From Monoraphidium neglectum (lineage: Eukaryota > Chlorophyta > Chlorophyceae > Sphaeropleales > Selenastraceae): 17,970 bases of DNA. Where the stretch lies: contig NW_014013475.1 of NCBI RefSeq assembly GCF_000611645.1, positions 1,265 to 19,234 of the forward strand. The letters run 5' to 3'. The notes below the pieces were generated by a model that did not search any database, was not told the origin of the DNA, and worked only from the letters and a program-made list of their open reading frames with translations. The translations under genes and the position numbers were made by a program. The first letter of the stretch is position 1. Each line of letters opens with the position of its first letter. Below, in pieces: positions 1 to 8,703 of the stretch.

Positions 1-1128
1 CTGCAGGGTGTGTGTGTGTGGGGGGGGGGGCCCGGAAGGGAGGGCCCAGGTGAGGGGCCTGGGGGCGCAGGGGCAGCAGCACCCCGGATTGGGAGGGCGC
101 TGAGAAGCCCGACGCGGTGGTTGGTCAATCGAAGACCTTCAGAACGCGCCGCGGCCCTCGCAGCGGCCACGCTGTGGCGGCGAGCAAGCAGGCTGCTATA
201 TGGAGATGCCTTTGCGCCACTACGGCGGCAGGATGGACAACCCTCTGATACTAGTAGTTCAACAACGAGCTCCCGCACCGCAGCCAGCAGCGGCAGCGGC
301 GGCGCACCTGCGATGCTGTCGACCCCGTTGGCGAGCAGCAGCAGCCGGTACGTGCGCTGCACCTCCTCGGGCCGCGCCCCCAAGCCGCGGCCGCCGAGCA
401 CGGCCTCGAGGGCGCCCCCCTCCCCCAGCGCCTGTTCCACTTCCGGCCGCCCCGACGCCGCCGCCCCCGGCACCTCCCCCGCTGCTGAGTCCGTCGAGGG
501 GAACGCACCGCCCCCGCCGCTGTCCCCCTGCTTGCTGCCGCCGCCGCTGCCGTCGGCGCCGGCGCCGGCGAGCTGGTCGGCGGCCGCGGCGTTGTCAGTC
601 AGACCCAGGCCCAGCGCGGCGGCGGCGGCGGCCGCCGCAGCGTCGAGGTCGTCGGCGCCGTCGTCCCCCTCCTCCTGCTGCTGCCGCTGCAGCAACTGCG
701 CGTGCTGCTGCAGGCCGCGCTGCAGCGCTGAGCCGCTCCTGCTGCGGGGCACGCGGCGGCGTGTGGAGCAGGTGCGCGGCCGCGGGAGGCGCCGCAGCAG
801 GTTGCAAAACGTGTTGTGAAAAACTGTGTCATCATGATTGAACATCAAGTTCACCCCAGTTGAGCGATTGACTGGACCAGCCCTGGGGCACCAGCCCTGG
901 TGCCATGGGCGCCCTGATGTTGTGGTTCTTCAGGGCGGCTTCTTTTCCTCGCAACCCATGCGTGCAACACCAGCAAGCAACGCTGCGAGCCCCGCGCTGG
1001 GTGGGTGCCGCCCGCGCTGCCGCCGCCTCACCTTAGACGCCCGCTCCCCCTGGAGCCAATCAGGCTCCCCCGCTGGCCCCCCGCCCCAGCGCCGCCGGCC
1101 ACCAACTCTGAAAACGATGCCGCCGCGC

Positions 1129-1160
<32 letters not shown>

Positions 1161-3886
1161 ATGCTGCCCCGGGCGCGCGTCAGGCTCGCGCGCCGCGCGG
1201 CCGCGCCGAGCGCGGCGATGCGCGCCGCCGCGAGGAAGCGCGCCTGCCTGACCGCGCTCTCGGACGCCCCAGAAATTGAGGGAATGGAGCCATGCCTGCT
1301 GGCGCCGCCCGTGCCGGCCGCCGCGAGCGTCGGCGCCGTCCCCGCGCACGCCAGCTGCTGCGCATCGGCCGGCAGCTGCTGCGCAACCAGCGCCGCCGCC
1401 GCCGCCGCCGCGGCGTCCTGCTGCTGCTGCTGCCGCTGCTGCTGCAGCGGCGGCGGGAGCTGCAGCGGCGCCGACGCCGCCGGCGCCAGCGCGGCCGCGG
1501 CGCCGGCGTCGCTCGTCGGGGTCAGCGACGCGCCCGCGTCGGAAGCCAGCGACGCGCTCGCCACGCTGAACGCCGGCAGGGCGCTCGACGCGGACGCAAA
1601 CGCTGACACCCGGAGGGCCTCCAAATTCCTGCTTATCGCGTCCGCCGCCGCCGCCGCGCGCCTCGCGCTGTCTACTGACACGCACGCGTCAACGGCCGCC
1701 CCCGCCTCTGCCAGCGCCCCCTCGACGCTCGGCGCCGGCGTCCCTGGACTGCACTCCGGCGCCGCTGCCGCGGCGGGCTCGCAGTCCAGGTCGAGGCCGG
1801 CCGCCTCGGCCGCCTTCTCGGCGGCTTCCGTGACCGCCGCCAGGTCGGCGAGCAGCTTCCCCTGCAGGGCGCCCGCCGCGAGGACGGCCAGCTGCGCGGC
1901 GCGCGGGGGCAGCGGGATGCAAAGGGGCGGTTCCTGGACCTCGGCTGCTTGTGGGATGATGCGCCAGGGTCCGCGATTCCAGCGGTTTGGGTGGCTCGAT
2001 GCACTGCACCCTCTTCGCTGACCCCCACGCTGGCGTCGGCAGGCCGGGGCGGTCGCAGTGGTGATGATTACGACATTGCGCCGCGGCAGAGCCTGGGATT
2101 CGAGAGCCCCGCGGGATGCGCCGCACCTTTGGGGGCCCAAACATGCGCACGGCGCCCCCGGCCATGTCCTCATTATTGAATATGAAGGTGTACGGCACAT
2201 CTGGATGCAGCAGCCTTAGGGGGCGAAGAGTGGACGCGGCATGTGTGTGTGTGTGTGTGTTGGTTTTGTGGTGGAGGGGTACACATGCTGGGAAGGCAGG
2301 AACGCCAGCACGCGGGCAGACGTACGGAAGGCGCACGGACTGGCGTGCGAAAGGCGCGTCGTGGCATGCAAGCGTCTCCCAACACTTCAATGCGGCAGCT
2401 GCGGCGCCCGCGGGCGGGGATTCGGCGCAGCGGCGGCGGCAGCGGCGGCGGCGGCGGAGGCGCGCACTCGTTGAGCCTCTCGCCGTGCCGCAGCACTCCA
2501 ACGTGGAACGCCATCAGCCCGCGGCGGTTGCGCACGTGGCGGATGTCGGCTGCGGCGCAGCAGGGCGGCGCAGAGGGCAGGGGTCGGCAGGATGGGTGGG
2601 GCCGAGCGTGTGGCGGCTTGGGGCCGGCCGGACGGCGTCGGCACACGAGGGGCCAGGACAACAGGATGATGTCACCACGTGTGCCGTCGTGGGTTGAATC
2701 CCAACGGCGAAAGGCAGCGTTTCCCAGGGGAGCCGACCGCGAAAGAAACAGCGACGGGACTCCTCGCCCAGCGCGGGCCCCGTGCATCGCGGCGCCGCGG
2801 AGGGGCGGCGCGGCGCGGCGACGGCTCGGGCGCGTCTGCTGCCGCCGCTGCGCTGAGGGCGCCGCTGCTCAGGCGGCGGCCGGCCCCAGAGCTGGCGGCA
2901 CCACAATAGACAAACAGGGACACAGGAGGCAACAGTGACACTGATGAGCTGGCTCATTCCAAAGATGTTGAACCCCGGCCGGGGCCAACGTTTGAGCATC
3001 CTGCCGCCCCCAGCCAAGGTCAGCAATAGGAAAAGCAGCGCCCCTCACCATTGTACCGCTGGCCCCACTGATGGTTGCCCGCCTGCATGACTTCCTGCCC
3101 CGCGCTCATCATCTGTTGTTGGGAGGTTTTCGGGTGGCGCCAGTGGGTGCAAGCAGTCAGCCAACGCCCTCGATGCCGCGGGGCATGGGCGACCCACGTC
3201 CGCGGAACCAGCGAGCAGGCGCCATAGTCTAGATCGCCCCGCATCTTGTCGCGGGATCAATGGGATCTCGTACCGGGGATCTTCATATCTCCCACCTGCA
3301 TGTGGATCGCCAGGAGCGCCTTGACCATCTCGAGTGACCCCACGTAGGCGGCCAGGTGCCTGGTGAAGTGGGGCGGGAAAACCACCATCATCAACACGAC
3401 CAAACCACCACCACCACCAACTGCAGCGTGCAGGGGCATCACTCAGGGGCCCATCCCAGATAAAAGGCGGGCGAAGTTGATCGGACGCATCTGCCCCCGT
3501 ACGGCCCCAAAGGTGGCGCTGCGCCTTATCTGCCGGCGACAGCACCCTTCCCGGCAAGGGCGGCCGGGGTCGAGCGCACAGGGACGCAAGCCGCAGCGCC
3601 GGGCGGCGGCAGCACCTCTGGAACTCACAGGGGGGTGTTGCCGATGCCGACGCTGATGAGCGGCTCGACGTCTGTGTTGACTATGGTGAGGGTCGGTTCG
3701 TACGACGCCAACGCCTGCCAATCGGGGGAATTGCTTGATTTACGCTGGTGCCAAATAAAAAGTGGAGGTCGACGAGGCCGCCTCAGCAAGGCGCCGCGCG
3801 TGAGACTGCTGACGCAGCTGGCCCGGCGCGGCCATCCGGCCGACTCGCTCACTTGCAACAGCGATTTCGCGCGTGCGCGTGCGCGT

Positions 3887-3928
<42 letters not shown>

Positions 3929-5902
3929 GCACACACACACACACACACACACACTCATACACATCGACAACATCCATCCTCTCACCAAACACAAACATGT
4001 GCACACACACACACGCATGCGCGCGCGCGCCCACCTTGACGGCGTCCATCTTTTCCGCAAACACCGCGTAGTGCAGGGCAGTGTACCCAAACACAGACCT
4101 CATGTCCACCAGCCGGGTGTCCCGCGTGTTGGGCTCGCAGTACACCCAGCCGTCCCGCGGGCCCGTGTAACCAGACAGCAGCTCGTTGATGCAGTCCGCG
4201 GCGCTGACTAATGCGGCATAGTGCTGAGAAGGGGAGGCGCCGCGCAGGGCGTCGAGCGTCGCGTTCCCAGTGAGAAAACCAGCTTCGCTGTCTGCACACG
4301 CGCATGCATGCGGATTACGAGCACCGGACAGGCGCTGGCCGCAGCAGAAGCTGGCTCCAGCTCATTTACCGCAACAGCGGCCGCCGACAGGCCCACGCTG
4401 TTGGACGCAACGCACCGGCGACCTTTCTCCCCGCGGCCCCTTGGCGCCAAAGCGCGGCGGCAGCGCCCGCGCGGCCGTGCGCGCCCCGCGAGCACTCACC
4501 AGGGCGCCACGGCCGAGGCAGTCCAGCTGGAAGGGGTTCGCCCCCAGCACCATGAGGATCCTCACGCACGCCTCGGATTTGTACACGCAGGCCAGCATCA
4601 GAGGGGTTAGGCCGCTGCGCGGTTGCGAGGGGTGATAGCAATGGAGGCGCGGGGCCGACGTCGATGGGGAGGGGTCTGGGGGTTGATCGCTGGCACCGCG
4701 CGCTTGTGCACTGGGGCCCCTTGGCTGCTACTGCTGCTGCTGCTGGTGCTGATGCCGCTCTGCTGCTACTGCCCCTGCTGCTGGTGCCGCTGCTGGTGCT
4801 GGGTGCAATGCACGAGGTGCTGCTGAGTGGCGGCAACAAGAGGTGCAAACACCTGCTTGTAGCTGGCGCAGACATTGCTGAGTGAAGCACAGCTGACACA
4901 CATAACGCACGTCGAGGGGCAAGCCACATCAGCGCGTGGACCCGGCCGCATGCCCGATCGCGCTCACCAATCATCCTGTTGATTGATGGCTTTTCGCAGC
5001 AGCTCCGTGCGTCCCGCGTCCCCACCCGCCTCTGCCTCGGCGGGGCGGCCGCTGCCTACGCGTGAAGCTTCGTCGCCGCTGCTCCTGCCGCCGCCGCCGA
5101 CCGTGCTGGCGGTCCGGCCCTGCTGCTGCTCCTGCTGCTGCTGCTGCTGCTGCTGCTGTGAGGAACCAGGGCAGAGCAGCGCGTCTGCCATAGCCTGTAT
5201 GACATCAGCATGACCGTGCTCCGCGGCCCTGTGCCATGCGTTGTGGCGGGCTGCGGGACGGGTCGGGGCGAACATGTGCAACGGCAATCTGAGCAGAAAC
5301 ACTTGCGGGCTGGATTAGTGCCCTACCATACCATCCCACCGTCGCTGTGGGGTCAGCGAGGCCTGGTGAGGTTCGTGTGGGGATGGGAATGCTGCATACC
5401 GCAGGGCCAGCGGCTGCCCCGCCCTCCTGTGTCGCAGCCACACGCTCCCGCCTGGCCCTCCCGGCGCCGCAGCCACCGCAGCTGCCGCCCTCGACCACCC
5501 GCCGGCGGTGTGCCGCCCTCCCGGGCGCGGCTGCCGCCTTCAGGACAGCCTGACCAACGCAAGCACTCACTCCAGTCGCGCGCAAGCGCCAGCTTCGGGT
5601 TGGCCCTGAGGGGGACGGCCATCATAGGGCGGCGGAGGCGTTGGGTGCATTGTTGTGCAATGGCCGCTTGTCAGAAGAGCACGAAGGCGCCGGGCGCATC
5701 GAGCGCGGCACGCGTTTTGCGAGCCGCGGGTGGATTCCAAGAGACCTTTGCTACACACAAACCAACTGTATATGCAAGTGCGCGGGCGGCACCTGATGCA
5801 CGCCGCTGCGGTTGGCGCGTCGCCCGTCAGCGCGGCTTTGAGGAGCGCCTTGCTACTCGGAACGGCCTCTCCACATCTGCACCAGCTCCAGAGTAGGTCC
5901 AT
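1..5902 (-). CDS. Ankyrin-repeat protein, XB3/XBAT-like (12 exons, 3' end off window)
   Basis: Minus-strand exons with consistent phases: 5902-5793, 5605-5571, 5250-4968, 4614-4500, 4223-4035, 3714-3629, 3359-3296, 3112-3049, 2549-2468, 2214-2127, 1933-1032, and 741 to about 311 or the left edge. All introns are GT-AG. The spliced product has about seven ankyrin repeats (roughly residues 17-47, 49-75, 144-173, 176-200, 226-250, 268-293, 318-345), with motifs such as GLTPLMLA, GYTALHYA and GNTPLHLAA; several are assembled only by splicing. A Gln-rich insert follows repeat 2. Residues after about 375 are a low-complexity Ala/Gln/Gly/Ser tail with helical pieces. The repeat order and the segment after the repeats resemble plant XB3/XBAT ankyrin-RING ubiquitin ligases (inference); a C-terminal RING would lie left of the window. 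The start at 5902 is preferred; an in-frame ATG at 6016 is an alternative. A possible donor at 310 would end exon 12; otherwise the frame stays open to base 1. Ankyrin assignment is secure, function is not. Confidence 0.82.
9..30. repeat. GT microsatellite followed by poly-G
   Basis: About six GT units run directly into eleven G residues at the left edge. It lies in or beyond the 3' part of the ankyrin gene. If exon 12 ends at 311 this is intronic. Confidence 0.85.
2242..2261. repeat. TG microsatellite in ankyrin gene intron 9
   Basis: About ten TG units. On the sense (minus) strand this is an AC tract about 27 bases before the acceptor that opens exon 10 at 2214, so it sits in the branch-point/acceptor zone of intron 9 (2215-2467). 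Confidence 0.9.
3868..3954. repeat. 87 bp alternating purine-pyrimidine (CG/CA) tract
   Basis: An unbroken alternation of purines and pyrimidines: CG-rich at the left end, then a long CA run with a short GCACGC interruption. It lies in intron 5 (3715-4034) of the ankyrin gene. Such tracts are classic Z-DNA formers and length-variable microsatellites. Confidence 0.92.
3995..4030. repeat. Second alternating CA/GC tract next to splice donor
   Basis: A 36 bp alternating tract ending in a pure GC run. On the sense (minus) strand it begins four bases inside the donor of intron 5, whose GT is at 4034-4033. Only 40 bp separate it from the larger tract at 3868-3954. Confidence 0.88.
5117..5158 (-). 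repeat. CAG repeat encoding polyglutamine (ankyrin exon 3)
   Basis: On the coding strand there are nine CAG codons, one GAG, then three more CAG codons. They give Q9-E-Q3 within the insert that follows the second ankyrin repeat. The plus strand shows it as a CTG run. Confidence 0.9.
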
Positions 5903-6415
5903 CGCCCCCACAATCCCGCCGAAACGGCCAAGCGACCGCGGTGGTCCGGAGATCACACCCGCGCCGTTTCTAGACCGTCTGGTGGGTGCGAAAATACAGC
6001 TTCTGCCGTGCCACATTGCCCTGCGCGCCGCTCTAATATCTGGCGAGACCTGCGGTCACCGAGTCACCAGCAACAACAGGATTCATGACAGAAGGCTTCA
6101 CTAATGTGTCGGATGACATGACTATCAGGCAGCCAAAAGCGACTTCGACACGTGTGTATGGGCCTGCATGACGTTCGTTGCGAAAAGTGACAACAGCGCC
6201 CAAACTTCCCACGCAATTGCCGGGTGCGGCATCATACCGCCGCTTTTGCAGCTTTGGGCTGCACATCTTAGGGCACGCTCCTGGATTGGTGCTCCCTCAC
6301 AAACCCCCGCCTCCCGAACCATCCACCCGCCAAGCCCTCCCGCATCCTGGCCATCCTTGGGGACGGCTGTTCCACGCTTGCAGCGGCAGCCCAGGGTCCA
6401 CTTGCGTGAGACCGT
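5903..6415. other. Intergenic spacer between two minus-strand genes
   Basis: This spacer separates the ankyrin gene start from the polyadenylation region of the uL15c gene; both genes are on the minus strand. It must hold the ankyrin gene promoter and 5' UTR. An in-frame ATG at 6016 could extend the ankyrin protein by 38 residues, but that extension has no ankyrin character. I see no other gene or clear core promoter motif. Confidence 0.5.
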
Positions 6416-6420
6416 TTACA
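6416..6420 (-). terminator. TGTAA polyadenylation signal of the uL15c gene
   Basis: The minus strand reads TGTAA 122-126 bases beyond the uL15c stop codon. TGTAA is the usual poly(A) signal of green algal nuclear genes, and position and orientation fit. Confidence 0.6.
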
Positions 6421-6541
6421 TGAGGAAACTGCCGAATTCCAGCAGCCCCCAACTGGTATCAGGGGTGGCAAGAGGCTGGTCTCCTCCAGCCGACCCCACC
6501 AAGGCGGCCGCCGAGAGAACAAAGACTACCGCCGGCCCCGA

Positions 6542-8448
6542 TCACTTCTTCTTGGCCGCAGCCCGGGCCGCCTTGGCCTTAGCGGCCTCCTTCTTGGGGT
6601 CAAGGCCGGCAGCCACCAGCTCCTTCACGCGCTTCTCATGCGCGCGGCGGGTCCACTTGATCTTGGCGGCCGCGGCCTCCGCGCTGCCGCCGGCGGCACC
6701 GATCTTCTCCGAGGCGGACGCGCTGAAGGCGTCCGCCTTGATCGTGAGCGCCTTGCTCAGGCTGCCGCTGCCGAGGACCTGTGCAGAGGAGTGGGCGGCG
6801 GCAACGGGGGCGGGGCGGCGGCGTCGGGGGCGGGCGGCATCGCGCGGGGCGATGCCGCAGTGCTGCGCCGCGGCTGAGTGCACGCCGTGCGCCGCAGCCT
6901 GCTGCGCCGTTGCTGGTTGCTCTTGACCACGCAAAGCAGCAGCGAGACATCCCCCACACAAACCTGGCGGACAAATACACACATATGTGCGCGTGCAAGC
7001 TCCCTCCCTGTCCCTCCCCTTCCCCCCTCACCTTCAGGCCGAGCTTGGTGTCGCGGCCGCTGATGTTGAGGAGACCCTTGGACTGGATGGCGTCCAAGGT
7101 AACCTCGGACCCCGCCTCGAAGGCCTTGTCCAGATCATCCAGGTTCACGACCACGTACTTGGGAAGGCCGGCAGACATGCCTTGGGAGGTTGAATCGCGC
7201 GGCTGAGAGTCAGGCTCAAGGCGGCTGGTAACACATACACACAGGAGAGAAGCGACAGATGTGCGGCGAGGGTCGCACACCGGCCACGCATCCGTCCGTC
7301 CTGCCCGCTGCGCCCATTGCTGCGCGATATGGGCGAATCGAACGGCAGCGGCCTGTGTTTGGCTGGCGCAAGCGTCAGTGATGGGGCCGCTGCTGTCCGC
7401 AAGCGTCAGCAATGGGGCCGCTGCTGTCCGCCATGCCCCCAAATACAACATCCCGGCCGCCGCGTGCGCGGCCCCCGGCTCACCGCCAGCAATACCCCGG
7501 AGCTTGGGCAGGCGGCGGTACAGGGGCATCTGCCCGCCCTCAAAGCCGGGGCGCGTGCCGGAGCCCGAGCGCGCCTTCTGGCCGCGCGTGCCGAAACCGC
7601 AGGTACCACCCTGTGCGCAAATGGCAGGGGACGGTAAGGGTGCATGGCGGGCAAGGGAGGGGTTGGGGTTTGAAGTTTGGTAAGCCATAGATAAGCGGGC
7701 CGCTTGCTGCTGCTTTCAACACTGGCTGATGTGATTCTGGCTCCAACATGAACAGGACTGCGTTGCTCTCTGTATGGCCATGGCTGCAGATGCGCCGCTG
7801 TCGCTTGTTGCCACCAGAACCGGCCAAGCGGCTGGAAGGGGTCAAATGAAGCACTCAAACAAACGCTGCCAGCGCCGCAGCCGAGTCCGCTCCCACTGTT
7901 GTGCACCGATACCGCTGTGATCACAACAAAATGCGCCGATATTCATGCTGTGAGGAGTGTCTGCCAATCTGCTGTGCAACAGGCTGGACACCCTAGTCCA
8001 CGATGCTGCTGGCTGCACAGCTGAGGAGACGGCCTGTGCTGCGCTTCGCACAGGCACTGCGTATGAGCCCATACGCCATCATACGCAGCACCGCGCACCT
8101 GGTGACCACCGTAACCGCGACCCTTGCGCTTCTCGTCGCGGCGCGAGCCTTTCTGAGGGCTCAGGTTGTGCAGGCGGAGCCGCTCGGCGGGCTCGGCGGC
8201 GGCGCGCACGACCACCACGCCGCGCGCCGCCGAGAACGGCTGTACGCGGCGGGCTGCGACCGGCTGGCCCACGAAAGCCCTCTGAGACGCCTGATGATGC
8301 GCCACGGCATGCGTGCGAGGGCATGGGCGTGCTCAGGCGATGCCAAACAGGGAGCTCGCCACCACCACGCAGGAGCGACCTGTCCCGCACGCGCATTGAC
8401 ACGGCAATCGAATACTGACCAATTCAGTACCAAGAATCACACCTGCAT
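6542..8448 (-). CDS. PRPL15: Plastid ribosomal protein uL15c (50S L15), nuclear-encoded, 5 exons
   Basis: Large-subunit protein of the plastid ribosome, made in the cytosol and imported. Exons on the minus strand: 8448-8443, 8290-8099, 7610-7484, 7180-7032, 6778-6542; phases agree and the product is 236 aa. Residues 1 to about 33 are a transit peptide with basic and Ser/Ala content and a VVVV stretch before an RAAA-like processing site. The mature part carries uL15 hallmarks: [25 protein letters not shown] (created by splicing exon 2 to exon 3), [30 protein letters not shown] (exon 3 to 4) and the LxKALTIKA block in exon 5. The C-terminus is Lys/Ala-rich. No in-frame ATG precedes the transit peptide inside exon 2 (upstream stop at 8333-8335), so the start comes from a six-base exon, ATGCAG, followed by a 152-base intron. 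The gene is divergent from RPL6. Family call is very secure; the mini-exon is inferred. Confidence 0.93.
7368..7429. repeat. 31 bp tandem duplication in uL15c intron 3
   Basis: Two adjacent 31-base units, 7368-7398 and 7399-7429, match at 29 of 31 positions. The only differences are TG versus CA after the shared GCAAGCGTCAG-type start. They lie in intron 3 (7181-7483), about 55 bases inside the donor on the sense strand. Confidence 0.93.
8033..8088 (-). promoter_or_regulatory. Adjacent hairpins just inside the uL15c intron 2 donor
   Basis: The intron 2 donor GT is at 8098-8097. Ten bases inside it, CTGCGTATG (8057-8065) is fully complementary to CATACGCAG (8080-8088), a 9 bp stem. The loop holds another CATACGC (8070-8076) that can pair with 8059-8065 instead, as a 7 bp stem with a 4-base loop; the two forms exclude each other. 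A second hairpin, CCTGTG/CACAGG, spans 8033-8054. Complementarity is read directly; a role in splicing is inference. Confidence 0.45.
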
Positions 8449-8703
8449 TGCTTCTGTGGGCGCTCCTGCTCAAGGCTGGGACTGCACCACCGCCACCTCA
8501 CTACAAATGCTAGCGAGTCCTCTCACGTGCAGCCTCAAACACGGCTGATTTTAGACAACACACGACGGTATGCACCTCTGGAGTGTGGTGGGGTGTCGCA
8601 TACCAAGTTGTGCCGGTTCATTGGCCGTCGACGTCCTGAAGTGTGCAGGGGGCCTGCACCTGACCCTCTTTCCCGTGTGTCTTAGACAGCCTAGTGGGAC
8701 ATC
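8449..8703. promoter_or_regulatory. Divergent promoter between plastid L15 and cytosolic L6 genes
   Basis: Only 255 bp separate the two predicted start codons, and they must hold both 5' UTRs and both promoters. Visible elements: a palindromic CACGTG (G-box type) at 8524-8529, an ATTGG (inverted CCAAT) at 8620-8624, and overlapping palindromes GTCGAC/GACGTC at 8627-8635. No TATA box stands out. Element functions are inferred from general eukaryotic usage. Confidence 0.6.

Noticed and set aside
10..819. Long plus-strand open frame at the left edge
   Set aside because: It is antisense to ankyrin exon 12 and is Arg/Pro/Ser/Ala noise from GC-rich coding DNA.
1005..2021. 338-codon plus-strand frame
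   Set aside because: It mirrors the ankyrin exon 11 coding strand; composition is low-complexity and the minus frame joins in phase to real exons on both sides.
4700..4880. Plus-strand Leu/Cys-rich frame that looks like a membrane protein
   Set aside because: It is produced by CTG triplet runs in intron 3 of the ankyrin gene on the opposite strand.
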